64,000 nucleotides of DNA, taken from Salvia splendens. Lineage: Eukaryota > Streptophyta > Magnoliopsida > Lamiales > Lamiaceae. The DNA lies in the NCBI RefSeq assembly GCF_004379255.2, contig NC_056053.1:18968188-19032187 (forward strand), written 5' to 3'. The notes under the pieces were generated by a model. It had not been told where the DNA came from, made no database searches, and worked only from the letters and a program-made list of their open reading frames with translations. Each line of letters begins with the position of its first letter. Position 1 is the stretch's first letter. Positions 1-9,885 of this stretch are shown here, in pieces. A program made the position numbers and the translations under genes.

Positions 1-666
1 GGATCTGATGCTGCCTTGAGGAAGGCTGTCGAACCACCTTCTGGCGTTCCCGATGAGCAACTCGGGGAACAGCTTGCACATGTGGACCTCATTGAGACCC
101 TGGTTCGCCATATTATATTGATAGCGTCCCAAGAAGTCATGAGGATCCTCTAGCCCGTCATAAGTCATTGACGGTGTCCGGTAGTTCCGCGGCAAAGGAG
201 TCCGGGTGATGTCGTCCGAGAATGGAGTCTTTAATGCTCCGTACATGGCGAACCCGACATCTCTTCGGTACGGAGGAGATGGAGTTCTCCTGTGGTTCCG
301 GTACCGAGGAGGAACATGTCGGGGTTGAGGATTCTTTCTCCTGGAAGACACGTCACTACTGCGGTAGTGACTTTCATGTCTGGATGAGGAGGGAGAATCC
401 GCCGTTGTCTTCTCCGACTGTTGGCTCTTCTGCAGGAAGGTTAAGAACTCCTCCTGCTTCTCGGCCAAGAACAGCTTGACAGCTTCATTTAAATCGGGCT
501 GCTGGGAAGACTCGGTGTGTGGACCTTTTGAGCGGCTTGCTCCTTCTCCGTGAGAACTGGAAGTAGATTTTTCACGAGGCTGCTTTCCAGGCCTATGGGC
601 TGCTGGATTAGCTTCCTCATGGTTATCACGGACGGAGGCACGGGTGTTATGTGATCTGGTATGCAT
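1..666 (-). CDS. Gag polyprotein, N-terminal part (partial, runs off the window)
   Basis: The reading frame is open from the ATG at 666-664 to base 1 with no stop, 222 codons. The N-terminal 150 or so residues are polar and low in complexity (Ser, Arg, Glu, Gln, His), including a short helical stretch rich in Lys, Glu and Leu around residue 65. They are followed by the retrotransposon gag fold: the motif MTYDGLEDPHDFLGRYQY, then MCKLFPELLIGNARRWF and DSLPQGSI. This pattern (DPxxFLxxY, cysteine, LxGxAxxWFxxLP) is the standard capsid signature of plant Ty3/gypsy elements. Gag forms the virus-like particle in the cytoplasm. No frameshift or stop is seen in the visible part. The start is the first ATG after the primer site and leader. 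Confidence 0.9.
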   Translation of the reverse strand, partial: MHTRSHNTRASVRDNHEEANPAAHRPGKQPREKSTSSSHGEGASRSKGPHTESSQQPDLNEAVKLFLAEKQEEFLTFLQKSQQSEKTTADSPSSSRHESHYRSSDVSSRRKNPQPRHVPPRYRNHRRTPSPPYRRDVGFAMYGALKTPFSDDITRTPLPRNYRTPSMTYDGLEDPHDFLGRYQYNMANQGLNEVHMCKLFPELLIGNARRWFDSLPQGSIRS

Positions 667-732
667 TTTTTTTTTTTTTTTTGGTAGAAGAGGATCAAAA
701 ACTCGCTTTATCACAAATTTGGTTCTTCGTTT

Positions 733-748
733 CCCACAGACGGCGCCA
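733..748 (-). other. Primer-binding site of the gypsy element
   Basis: The minus strand reads TGGCGCCGTCTGTGGG, one base inside the LTR end. It starts with the TGG expected opposite a tRNA CCA end. I do not assign the tRNA. Confidence 0.75.
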
Positions 749-749
749 G

Positions 750-1430
750 TGATGAAGCGGCGAATTTTCGATGGTAATTAATGCACGTAAAAATAAATTA
801 CGACACAGAGGTTTTACGTGGTTCGATTTACTGAGGTAAATCTACGTCCACGGGGAGAAATGGGGGCAGGTTTGTATTGCTTGATCTGCGAATTACAGCT
901 TACAACACTGGCCTGCTTTATGATATTCTCTCTAGAGAGCTTTTTTAGAGTTTAAAAGAAGAAGCAGAAGACCTTATCTATCTGACCTAGGTTCTATTTA
1001 TACAGTGAACTAAGATCGTGGCATGCAGCATTTATTAGGTAGTGGATGTCGTGGAGATCGTGGCGACCTTGCATGGGTCCACTATCCTGCATGAGTTAAT
1101 GACTGCTTGACACCACTAAATAGATCGTTGGTGTAGTGGAGGTGGAAATCTTGTATGAGTCCACTATCTCCTAGTTCGGTCGAATACTGAGACCGAACTG
1201 CTGAATTATTGCCGAGCAGCTTTTGCCGATCTGAGAGTAGAGCTTGATGCCGACCTGAGAGCAGAGCTTGATGAGTTGGCTTTCACCGAGCTGTAGGCTG
1301 GGGCCGAACTCTTTGGTTGTACCGAACTGAACTCTTTAGTCACGCCGGACTGATACTCTTTAGTCATGCCGAACTGATACTCTGTCTTGGGCTTTACTGC
1401 TGTTGGGCTTGTTTAGTACGTACTCCATCA
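750..1430 (-). repeat. 5' LTR of the gypsy element
   Basis: The inferred LTR is about 680 bp and its ends are short inverted repeats: TGATG at 1430-1426 (minus) and CATCA at 754-750. A minus-strand TATA box, TATAAATA, lies at 1002-995, placed to drive transcription toward gag. The outer end is inferred from the TG...CA rule, since the second LTR is outside the window. Confidence 0.65.
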
Positions 1431-2816
1431 ACTACAACATATATTATTAATTTCGTCACAAAATCTTGTTACTCCACTCATGATGGAGTTTTGAATTTAT
1501 GTAGAGAATAGTAGTGAAAAATAATCTAAATTGGTTGGATTTAATTAAGATCGAATTAAGAGCATATGAACGACATGCATCGAGGTGGAGCTTTTTCATA
1601 TTGAATATTAGTTTGACATTTTATCATATTAATTAATTAATCTTATCCAACCTTAAGTTATTCTATTGATAAGAAGAATTTAGGTGTAGGTATTATATAT
1701 TAAAGAAAATTATGCTCTAATTAACTTGATTAGTTTCTTTGTTTTTTTAATAAACGAAGTTGTAATGGGAATCTGCGTGGCATATTATAATTTTATTATT
1801 AAAGGTTAGTTACTACTTTTGCCTCCATGCAACTTTATAGTATTACTTTTTGTTCCCTAGTTAGAGTTAGATGACTTATTCAACTACTTATTTTTATTTA
1901 TTGATATATTTATTTTCCTGTCAGGCTTAAACTTTTTCAATCAGTCATATTTATATTTGATGGAGACTTGACTTGCAACTTGGTCTAATTGGTTTTTGCC
2001 CCTTTATATATATCATTAGAATGTTGAACTTTTCATATCAGCTCCATTAATTGATCATAGAAATATACAAGAGGGAAAAACTATTTAATTAAAATGAGAT
2101 ACTTTTGAAAAATACTCGTACAGTCGTAAAGGGGAGGGAATTAGGCTTGACCGCAACTTTATTAAATCAATTGGTGTAATATCAATTGGAACGAGAATCA
2201 AATTACCCCAACAAAACTTTGAAAATAAAAAAGAATTCAAAGAAGCATGAATATATTTGCAATTAAGTACTACATTAATTATATTCTCTTTAGACGATAT
2301 TTTCTTTTCTATATCATATTTTCAATCACAAATTTGTTGATAGCGATGTGTATTCTAACAGGAAATAATTTCTAGTACTATAAGTTATTCAAAATATTAA
2401 AGGTTCTTACTATATTTTTTTATATTCTTATCGATTATATATGCCTCTACTATCAGCTTATAAAATAAAATAATTGTTTGTTATATTAGCAAACAGAGCA
2501 AAGAAAAGATAGAAGGGAAGAATCTCCTTACTGTTAATTTATTCATGCTAAATTGACTATACTTAAAGATCGTTTTTCCTATATTCAATATATCAGGATT
2601 TTTTAGAAAAGAAAAAAAAAATTCACGTCAATTTTTGTTCAGTCGACATGTTTATACAATTATACTACTCCAAAGACATGGAGTATAATTTACCTCTATA
2701 CATCCATTTTCTTTTTAGAGATTCAAGATTAGGACATCGAAATAAGTAGTTTCCCATATAACATTTTTTTTCTCTCATATATTAATGCAATTAGTTAACT
2801 GACTTTAATTTCTTTC
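1431..2816. other. AT-rich intergenic DNA, nothing recognised
   Basis: No ORF of note, no RNA gene and no clear inverted or direct repeat ends. It could hold decayed transposon sequence. Confidence 0.5.
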
Positions 2817-2819
2817 TTA

Positions 2820-3075
2820 GGGCACTCACACTGGGGCGAACGATACGCCGCCAGATGCCTCGGGCGCGCAGGGCACCCACAGTGGGGCGAACGATAGGCC
2901 GCCCGATGCCTCGGGCGCGCCATCGTCTGCCACTGTGGGTACGCGGACGATGGACGATGCATCGTCCTCGCCCGACAGATAGTCCGCGGAGGAAGCGCGG
3001 ACGATATGGCATCGTCCGCGCCATCGTCCGCCCATTGTGGGCGACGCAGACGATGGCACGGACGATGCAACGCGT
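2820..3075 (+). repeat. Duplicated TIR and subterminal repeats of Harbinger element 1
   Basis: A 51-bp unit beginning GGGCAC occurs twice in tandem (2820-2870 and 2871-2921) with about five differences, so the terminal inverted repeat is present twice at this end. It is followed by many copies of GGACGATG or its complement CATCGTCC, from about 2928 to 3068, in both orientations. Clustered short repeats near the ends are the usual binding sites for transposase or its partner protein; the binding role is inferred. Confidence 0.8.
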
Positions 3076-3199
3076 TTTTGTTTTTTTCGAATTTTGTCTA
3101 TTTATTAAACCTCGTTTCTCATTCTATTTTTCATACGAACATTTCTCGCATCTCTCATTTCTTTCATCTCTCACATTTCTCCATCTCTCACAAACCAAA

Positions 3200-4465
3200 A
3201 TGAAACACGACGACGACCGGAGTTCCTCGGAGGGCGGTAGTCCGACCTTGACTCAAGCCTTAAATGCAGTTGTTCAAGACGCAATGGCGGAATGCTTAGC
3301 CGAAATGCGGCGCGAGGAGGCGGCGGCGGAGCAGATCCCCAAGCCTATTCGACGTAGGACGTTTGTCCTCCGCGAACACGCCGCAGCTCACGAACGTCTA
3401 GTTGCAGACTATTTTGCCCAGCAACCACGGTGGGGCCCGACTGTTTTCCGCCGCCGGTTTAGAATGCCTCGTTACCTTTTTCTCAGCATTGTCCAGACGT
3501 TGGAGTCACGTGATGAATACTTCCAGTATAGGGAAGATGGCATCGGCAGACCCGGACTTACGCTGTTACAGAAGTGTACGTTTGCACTCCGTCAGTTGGC
3601 CTACGGCACCACGGCGAACATGTTCGACGAGTACCTCCACGTTGGAGAGACAACAGGCCGCGAGTGCCTGAAGAGATTTTGTAGGGGAGTTGTGGAGGCT
3701 TACAGCGACACATATTTGCGAAAGCCGACTGCTGTAGATTGTCAGGGCTTGATGAAGATGCACGAGACGGTGCACGGCTTTCCTGGGATGCTAGGGAGCA
3801 TCGAATGTATGCACTGGGAGTGGAAGAATTGTCCGACGGCGTGGAGAGGCCAATTTACTAGTGGATACAAGGGCAGCCACCCGACGATGATCCTCGAAGC
3901 CGTCGTTGACCATCGGCTCTGGATCTGGCATGCGTACTTCGGTGTAGCCGGGTCGAACAACGACATCAACGTCCTCAACTCATCCACCCTCTTCACCGAG
4001 CAATGCAATGGCAATGGCCCGGCCATCGAGTTCACTGCCAACAGGCGCCAATACCACATGGGGCACTACTTGGCCGATGGCATATACCCAAGGTGGCCTA
4101 TTTTCCTGAAGACAATCAGCTGCCCAATCAATGAGAAGAGAGTTTTATTTGCGCAAAAGCAGGAGGCGGCACGGAAGGATGTGGAGCGGGCATTTGGTGT
4201 GCTCCGATCACGATGGGCAATAGTGAAAGGGCCGGCGCGTCTCTGGTTCAAGGAAGTCCTCGCTGATGTCATGTATGCGTGCATTATCTTGCACAACATG
4301 ATAGTCGAACATGAAGGTGGGAGCATCACCGATTGGACCGATGATGAAGGTGCATCTAGCTCCTCCAGCACGGCGACCGCGCCCCCCGCTCAAGGATTAC
4401 CGATGGGCTTCAATGAGGTTCTATCTAGACAGGCCTTAATGCGCAACCAACAAGACCATGCTTAG
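3200..4465 (+). CDS. PIF/Harbinger DDE transposase (HARBI1-like), C-terminally truncated
   Basis: 421 residues from the ATG at 3200, chosen because translation further upstream would run through the TIR repeats. The N-terminal region is polar (residues 1-60), then the helix-turn-helix-like region with YFAQQPRWGPTVFRRRFRM, then the DDE_Tnp_4 nuclease domain with HETVHGFPGMLGSIECMHW, WKNCP, SNNDINVL and RKDVERAFGVL. The usual catalytic triad is D, D, E; here the first position is Glu (GSIECMHW where the family and element 3 have GSIDCMHW or GSVDCMHW), so catalysis is doubtful. A TAG at 4463-4465 replaces a conserved Gln codon, and the same frame continues to a TGA at 4514-4516, which restores the usual family C-terminus. 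The protein would cut and join element ends in the nucleus. Confidence 0.88.
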   Translation: MKHDDDRSSSEGGSPTLTQALNAVVQDAMAECLAEMRREEAAAEQIPKPIRRRTFVLREHAAAHERLVADYFAQQPRWGPTVFRRRFRMPRYLFLSIVQTLESRDEYFQYREDGIGRPGLTLLQKCTFALRQLAYGTTANMFDEYLHVGETTGRECLKRFCRGVVEAYSDTYLRKPTAVDCQGLMKMHETVHGFPGMLGSIECMHWEWKNCPTAWRGQFTSGYKGSHPTMILEAVVDHRLWIWHAYFGVAGSNNDINVLNSSTLFTEQCNGNGPAIEFTANRRQYHMGHYLADGIYPRWPIFLKTISCPINEKRVLFAQKQEAARKDVERAFGVLRSRWAIVKGPARLWFKEVLADVMYACIILHNMIVEHEGGSITDWTDDEGASSSSSTATAPPAQGLPMGFNEVLSRQALMRNQQDHA

Positions 4466-4757
4466 CTCATGAACGACATGATTGAAGAAGTGTGGGCCAG
4501 TAACCGTCGTAGCTGAGTTTGCGTATTTTTTTTAATTCGTATTGTAATGTATTAATTTTATAAATGAAATGAAGGGTTTTCCCAATTTTTGTATTTATTT
4601 AAATATTCAAATAAAAGAAAATGCTTAGGGCGCCCCTTAGGGCGGCTTATAGGGCGCCCCACTGTAGATGAAAGGGTAGGAGGATAAAATGCTGACGTGG
4701 CGGTGCAAATGGTGGGCTTTATGGCGCGTCTTATGGCGCCCCACTGCTGATGCCTTA

Positions 4758-5675
4758 GCAAATAAAGTTTTTTTATTAAGCAATTAAGTCGTGCTTGGTT
4801 ATATTTGGCTATTGTCATAAAAATATAGTATAAAATTTCACCTTAATCGTGAATTGCATGAAAACATAAAGTCATGTGCATGATCGAAACCCCTTTTTGC
4901 ACTATTGCAAATCAAAACCCTTTTTTTTTAACTACTCCGTACATTGCAAACCGAAACTCATTTTTGATTTTTTTTTTCTATGAAACAACACTAAATATGA
5001 GTGTGTATTATAATTATTCTAAATTTTATGAGACATATACTGGGATAAATTTTGAATTTAATATGTATAGTTGGAATAAAATTACTTTTTAATGGAGTTT
5101 AATGTATATAAAAAATGAGCTTGAATCAATGTGTTCATGCAGCCAATTTTGGCTTCCGCACCACCTTAAAATTTGAGATTTTTTGATAAAATCATAACGA
5201 ACAAAAGTGAGGTGTGCCGGAAAAATATTCTAATATATGTGAAAGTTTTTTGATATAGTATAAGAAAATCTATTTCGGTAGTACCACTTGACATAAAAGT
5301 TGTCGGCCACAGTCTTTAAATTCTCCGACAAGGACTACTTCCTATCCATATAAGATGAAACAATTATTGTTATTATCAGGAATATAGTATGCTATAATTA
5401 TAAGAAACGTGCAGGAGTATATATGAAATTAATGTTTTACGGCCATATTCATTTAATCTTAAGTTTTTTCTTTTACAAAAAAAGTGGTCGGCTACATCGC
5501 TCTTTCTTTGTTTCTCAATCTTTAGTTTGGGGTTGATTCACATCTTAATAAATTCATTTTACGCTCATGAATTAATGTGTTCATCTTCAACAGTTTTGAA
5601 TTCGCCAGCTAGAGTTTTAATTGCATTCAAATGTCTCAATCTTAATTTTATTATTAAATTACAATAAGGATTATA
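4758..5675. other. AT-rich intergenic DNA, nothing recognised
   Basis: Short random ORFs only, no repeat boundaries that I can define. Confidence 0.5.
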
Positions 5676-5880
5676 TAAGACCATCCACAACAGCGCACAG
5701 CCGATCGCTCAGCCGAGCGCCGGCGCTGAGCGGTTCGCTGGGCGGTCTATTGCAGTCGCCTAGCGGACGAATGGAGAGAGAAACCGCGCAGCGCTGGGCG
5801 ATCCGCTCGGCGCTATTGCAGCGCCCGGATCGCCCAGCGCACCGCCTAGCGCGAAATTTAAATTTTTTTTTCCGAAACAC

Positions 5881-5888
5881 TATATATA
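5881..5888 (+). promoter_or_regulatory. TATA box of Harbinger element 2
   Basis: TATATATA, 89 bases upstream of the Myb-like ORF start. The same box at the same spacing is found in element 4 (13764-13757), which supports it. Confidence 0.6.
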
Positions 5889-5976
5889 CGCGCTTTGCTC
5901 GTCATTTTCATTCGCACCACTTGTTTTAACGAGTACTCTCTCTATCTTAATTTCTGTACAAGATCAACAACGAGAA

Positions 5977-7261
5977 ATGGATCTCAACAACGAGCCTAGT
6001 TCCGGGAGTAGCGGGTCACAAACTCCGTCGATCCCCGTGGGAAGTGGATGGGGTCAGATGCCCGGGTACTACAACATGTACCCATGGCAGCAGATGTTTT
6101 CCGGGATGCCAACGGGGGGGAGTCCGCCGGGGGGGTTTCCGGCGATACCGGGGTGGGCACCAACGGGATGGGCACCCGGGATGCAGATGATGCCCGGGGG
6201 GTACCGCCGACACAGGGGACTCCGGGGGTCGTACCGGCTACACAGTGGACTTCTGGGGGGTCCCAAGCGACGACGGGGGATGTCTATCGCCCCAGTTTTG
6301 ATTTTTCGACTGGTTCTTCGCACACATCGACCCAAACGCCCTTGGGGTTTGATAGTTTCTCCTTAGATGACTTGGTGTTTGATACTATCGGAGCTCCGGA
6401 AACTCTCGTTCAAGGGGGGGCAGAGCGGGGGCGTGGCGCCCCAAATAAGAAGGGCAAGAAGAAGGTCTGCGAGTCGTCGCAACCGGGTGAAGAGGAGGTA
6501 CGGAGGAGGTGGACGGACGAGGAGAACGTCGCGCTCTGCAAGGCGTGGGTGAGTGTTTGCGACGATCCTCTCGTTTCGAACGAGCAGATGATCGTCAACA
6601 TGTGGGGCAAGATAGCAGTAGCCTACAAGAGATTTTGCCCGGAGGGGAGGCCACGCAACGGAGAGGATTGCCGGAAGGCCTAGAACCGAATCAGGGCTGC
6701 GGTCTCCCGATTTTCGGGTTTGTACACCAACGCACTCCGCATGATGAGCAGTGGTCAAACGGAGGAGGACTGCAGGAGAATAGCGGAGAAAGCCTTCCCA
6801 CTGAAGGGGGTATACAAGGACTTCACCTACTGGAACTGCTATATTGTGCTGAACGAGTCCGAGAAGTTCCGAGTAGGTGTCGACTCTGGCTGGCCGAAGA
6901 AGCAACGACTGAACTACACCGGCGATTTCAGCGGCAGCAGCGGTGGTTCCCACGACCACCCTGAGACGACGCAGGAGTTCCCCACGCCACGTTCGGTCGG
7001 TGGCCGACCTCGCCCGATTGGGCGCAAGCGCGCTCAGCGGGAGGCGAGGGGGAACGCCTGGGCTTCCCATGAGGTCCAGTCGGCATCCCCCCTTGGCCAA
7101 TCCACCGAGGATCTCAAATTCTTCGCTCGCGCCCAAACGCGCGCTCAGTTGATCAAGACGATGGCCGAATGGCGGGTGGCGACGGATCCCGTGGAGAAGA
7201 GCGTGCTTCAAACCTTGCTCATGAGCCTGCAGGACGAGTTGGAGGCTGCACGGAGGGAGAC

Positions 7262-7292
<31 letters not shown>

Positions 7293-7340
7293 GATGGTGG
7301 CGACAGCGACGGAGGCGGCGACGACGGAGACGAGGAGTGA
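5977..7340 (+). pseudogene. Broken Myb/SANT-like ORF1 of PIF/Harbinger
   Basis: The gene starts MDLNNEPSSGSSGSQTP like the intact copy in element 4. The frame breaks in a run of six or seven G at about 6195-6201 and continues in the next frame. A TAG at 6681-6683 stands where the family has Trp (RKAWNR). The frame then stays open to 7340. Visible parts are a Gly/Pro/Met-rich N-terminus, the trihelix-type domain RRRWTDEENVALCKAW to FCPEGRPRNGEDCRKA, a conserved middle with KDFTYWNCYIVLNESEKF, and a Gly/Asp-rich tail. In rice Ping and Pong the ORF1 protein binds DNA and is needed with transposase for movement. Two lesions make this copy inactive, although the homopolymer frameshift could be an assembly error. 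Confidence 0.88.
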
Positions 7341-8409
7341 ATTGGCACTCCTTTTTATTATTGTATTTTTTTTAAAATTAATGTATTTTTTTAAATTATT
7401 ATACTTTTTAAAATTTTAATAGTATTATTAAATTTTTCCCGTATATGTCTCGTAAATTAAATTTCGTATATTGTGTGATTGTTAATTATTTCATTTTGTA
7501 TATGTTTGTTAATAGTGATGTGGATATTATGTGGCTAGGCTATGGCTGGGCTATTGCTGGGCTATTTGCTTGTTTTGATGATGTGGCATGAGGATTTTTA
7601 GTGCTGATGATGTGGCAGTGGCTAGGCTATGGCTGGGCTATTGCTGGGCTATTCCTATTGTGGATGGCCAATAAACCTGAATTTTGAGCATCCACAGCTC
7701 AAATATGTGTGTTATTTAGCATATTCTTTATAATTTGATAAAATCGAGATAAAGAAATTCAATTGAGACAGCCACTGAAATTTGAACTTAAAAATAAAAT
7801 CCATGGTTGAACAAGTAGTGACATACATGCTCTGTTATTCATTATAGTACTATAAGTAAACATACATATATGTTATATATACCACTGAAGATCTCACGAC
7901 GGCGGAGTGGTGGTGGCGATGGTCGGAAATAGAGTCAAGTCGAGTCATGTAGGGTGAGATCAAAGAACCACAATACAGATAGTGACTAAGTTTGTTGCAT
8001 CATGTGACATATGAAACCTCTGCATCATAGTAATGTGCAACAGCTTTTCCCTCCAAGTTGACCGCAATAGTCCCTCCATTTCTCTCCGTCTTAGGTCGCA
8101 ATCCGTACTTGTCGAGCATAAGAGCACCCGCAACGCTGTGCCGTTGCGGTTCCTATGCCGTTCCGGCGGAACGGTTCCGCGGCGGCACGCATTGCAGGCT
8201 TCGTTCCGTCGCCATTCCGTGCCCATGCCGTTCCTATGCCGTGCCGCATTCCGTTCCGGAGGAACGCGGAACGAAACGTTCCGCCACGCGCTGAGGCGAC
8301 GTGGCGGCCTCCCATTCGACGCGTGAAGCCCACTCGCTGCCCCGCGAGTGGGCTTCGTCCCGGTGACGCAATAATTCAATTTTTTTAAAAAAAATTCGAA
8401 TTTAATAAA

Positions 8410-8467
<58 letters not shown>

Positions 8468-8524
8468 GCAACGGTAATGTGACCGTTTTTTTATATCCGT
8501 TTTGTAATTTTTTTTTATTTACTC

Positions 8525-8532
8525 TATAAATA
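8525..8532 (+). promoter_or_regulatory. TATA box of Harbinger element 3
   Basis: TATAAATA, about 120 bases before the transposase ATG at 8646. Confidence 0.55.
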
Positions 8533-8645
8533 CTCCTATTTCATACTCATTTCAATCACAAACACACATCTATTCCTCTCTATTTCCACCTCAATTTTCA
8601 TCTCAAATCAACTCTGCTTTCCTTCTCCCAAATTTAATCAAACTA

Positions 8646-9885
8646 ATGGATCCTTTTGAACAAATTCGTCAAATATTGCAACAATCACTTGAAGAAGATC
8701 GACGACGGGAGGCCGAAGAAGCCGCGCCGCCCCAACGACGCTCCCGTACGTACATCCATCGTAGAAGCCGCTGCAAGGTTAGTACGCGACTACTTCTGCG
8801 ATAACCCGGTTTGGGGAGATACGTACTTCCGTCGCCGTTTTCGCATGGGGAAACCTTTATTTCTCCACATCGCGAATACTTTGGCAGCCCGGGAAGAGTT
8901 CTTCCAGGAAGGGTACGACGCGGTCGGCCGTCCCAGCCACACGACGCTGCAGAAATGTACTGCAGCAATCCGCCAGCTTGCGACTGGACAAACGGCCGAC
9001 ATGTTCGACGAATACCTCCACATCGGAGACAGCACTGGGCGAATGTGCTTGCTCAAATTCTGCAAAGGCGTCCGCGCAGCCTTCACCGACGAATTTCTCC
9101 GGAGGCCAAGCACGACCGATTGTCAGTTCCTGCTCGACCTTCACGAAACAGTGCACGGATTCCCCGGGATGCTCGGCAGCGTCGATTGCATGCACTGGCA
9201 ATGGAAGAATTGCCCGGTGGCGTGGAAGGGGTCCTACACGAGCGGCCACAAAGGCACCCACCCAACCGTTATACTTGAGGCCGTTGCCGACTACCGCCTT
9301 TGGATCTAGCACGCGTACTTCGGGGTCCCCGGGTTGAACAACGACGTAAACGTGCTCCACCAGTCCGACCTCTTGACCGAAGTTTTGGATGGTAAAGCGC
9401 CGGCCATCAACTTCGTCGCCAACAACCGGCTTTATAAAATGGGGTACTATCTCGCCGATGGCATCTACCCGAAGTGGCCTACCTTCGTGATGACGTGCAG
9501 TGGGTCTGCGAACCCAAAGCAGGCTCTTTTTGCGCAGAAGCAGGAGGCTGCTCGCAAGGATGTGGAGAGGGCGTTCGGGGTTCTCCAAGCGCGCTTCAAC
9601 ATCATCAAAGCCCCGGCTCGTACGTGGTTCATGGAAAACATGGTCGACATCATGTATACGTGCATAATCTTGCATAACATAATTGTCCAAGACGAAGGAC
9701 CCGAGGCGGGAAATTGGTTCGACGACGAATCCCCCGGAAGCTCAACCGCAAGTAGTCCGCCTCGAAGTGGAGCGCATCCGTCTATACAAGAACGATTATC
9801 TATTCGTGCAAGGACACGCGACTCTAGTGCCCACACCCAACTCCAACAGGATCTAATTGAGCACATTTGGGCAAATTTTGGTTGA
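8646..9885 (+). pseudogene. Broken PIF/Harbinger transposase
   Basis: Starts at the ATG at 8646 (MDPFEQIRQILQQSLEEDRR). The frame is lost near 8760-8775, just after a RSRTYIHR-like segment, and continues in another frame with LVRDYFCDNPVWGDTYFRRR. A TAG at 9307-9309 replaces the Trp of LWIWHAYF; the same frame then runs to the TGA at 9883-9885. All three catalytic positions can be read: D in GSVDCMHW, D in LNNDVNVL and E in RKDVERAFGVL. The C-terminus (HTQLQQDLIEHIWANFG) is complete and shows what element 1 lost. It is a clear relative of the element 1 transposase. Two lesions make it inactive as read. Confidence 0.9.

Larger units (their letters stand above)
1..1430 (-). mobile_element. 5' part of a Ty3/gypsy LTR retrotransposon (Tat/Ogre-like gag)
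   Basis: Read on the minus strand this is LTR (1430-750), primer-binding site (748-733), a short leader with a T-rich run (plus strand 667-682) and then gag, which leaves the window at base 1. Only one LTR is present, so the element continues to the left and no target duplication can be checked. The gag sequence type and the primer site of the TGGCGCCGTCTGTGGG kind are common in Tat/Ogre-type plant gypsy elements; the lineage is inferred from general resemblance. Confidence 0.85.
2820..4754 (+). mobile_element. PIF/Harbinger element 1 (transposase only)
   Basis: Flanked by the 3-bp duplication TTA (2817-2819 and 4755-4757), typical of PIF/Harbinger. The ends are imperfect inverted repeats: GGGCACTCACACTGGGGCG at the left and, reverse-complemented, GGCATCAGCAGTGGGGCG at the right. 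It encodes one protein, a DDE transposase, and has no room for the Myb-like ORF1 that autonomous family members also carry. The left end carries a tandem copy of the TIR region. Confidence 0.92.
5679..7668 (+). mobile_element. PIF/Harbinger element 2 (Myb-like ORF1 only)
   Basis: The ends are inverted repeats: GACCATCCACAACAG at the left and, reverse-complemented, GGCCATCCACAATAG at the right. The left flank is TAA; the right flank is AATAA, so the target duplication is slightly decayed and the ends are good to a few bases. Subterminal DNA has clusters of GCGCTGGGCGAT-like and CTGAGCG-like words at the left and repeats of GGCTGGGCTATT at the right. It is the same family as element 4, with a shared promoter, start region and protein. 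No transposase is present. Confidence 0.85.

Noticed and set aside
2791..3070. Three minus-strand ORFs at the left end of Harbinger element 1
   Set aside because: They lie in duplicated TIR and subterminal repeats and overlap each other; repeat-driven open frames.
6363..7211. 282-codon minus-strand ORF opposite the Myb-like gene (and 12454-13056 opposite element 4)
   Set aside because: Both are shadows of the Myb-like coding strand; the sense proteins are conserved between the two elements.
8857..9690. 277-codon minus-strand ORF opposite the Harbinger element 3 transposase
   Set aside because: Antisense shadow; the plus strand has clear DDE_Tnp_4 motifs.
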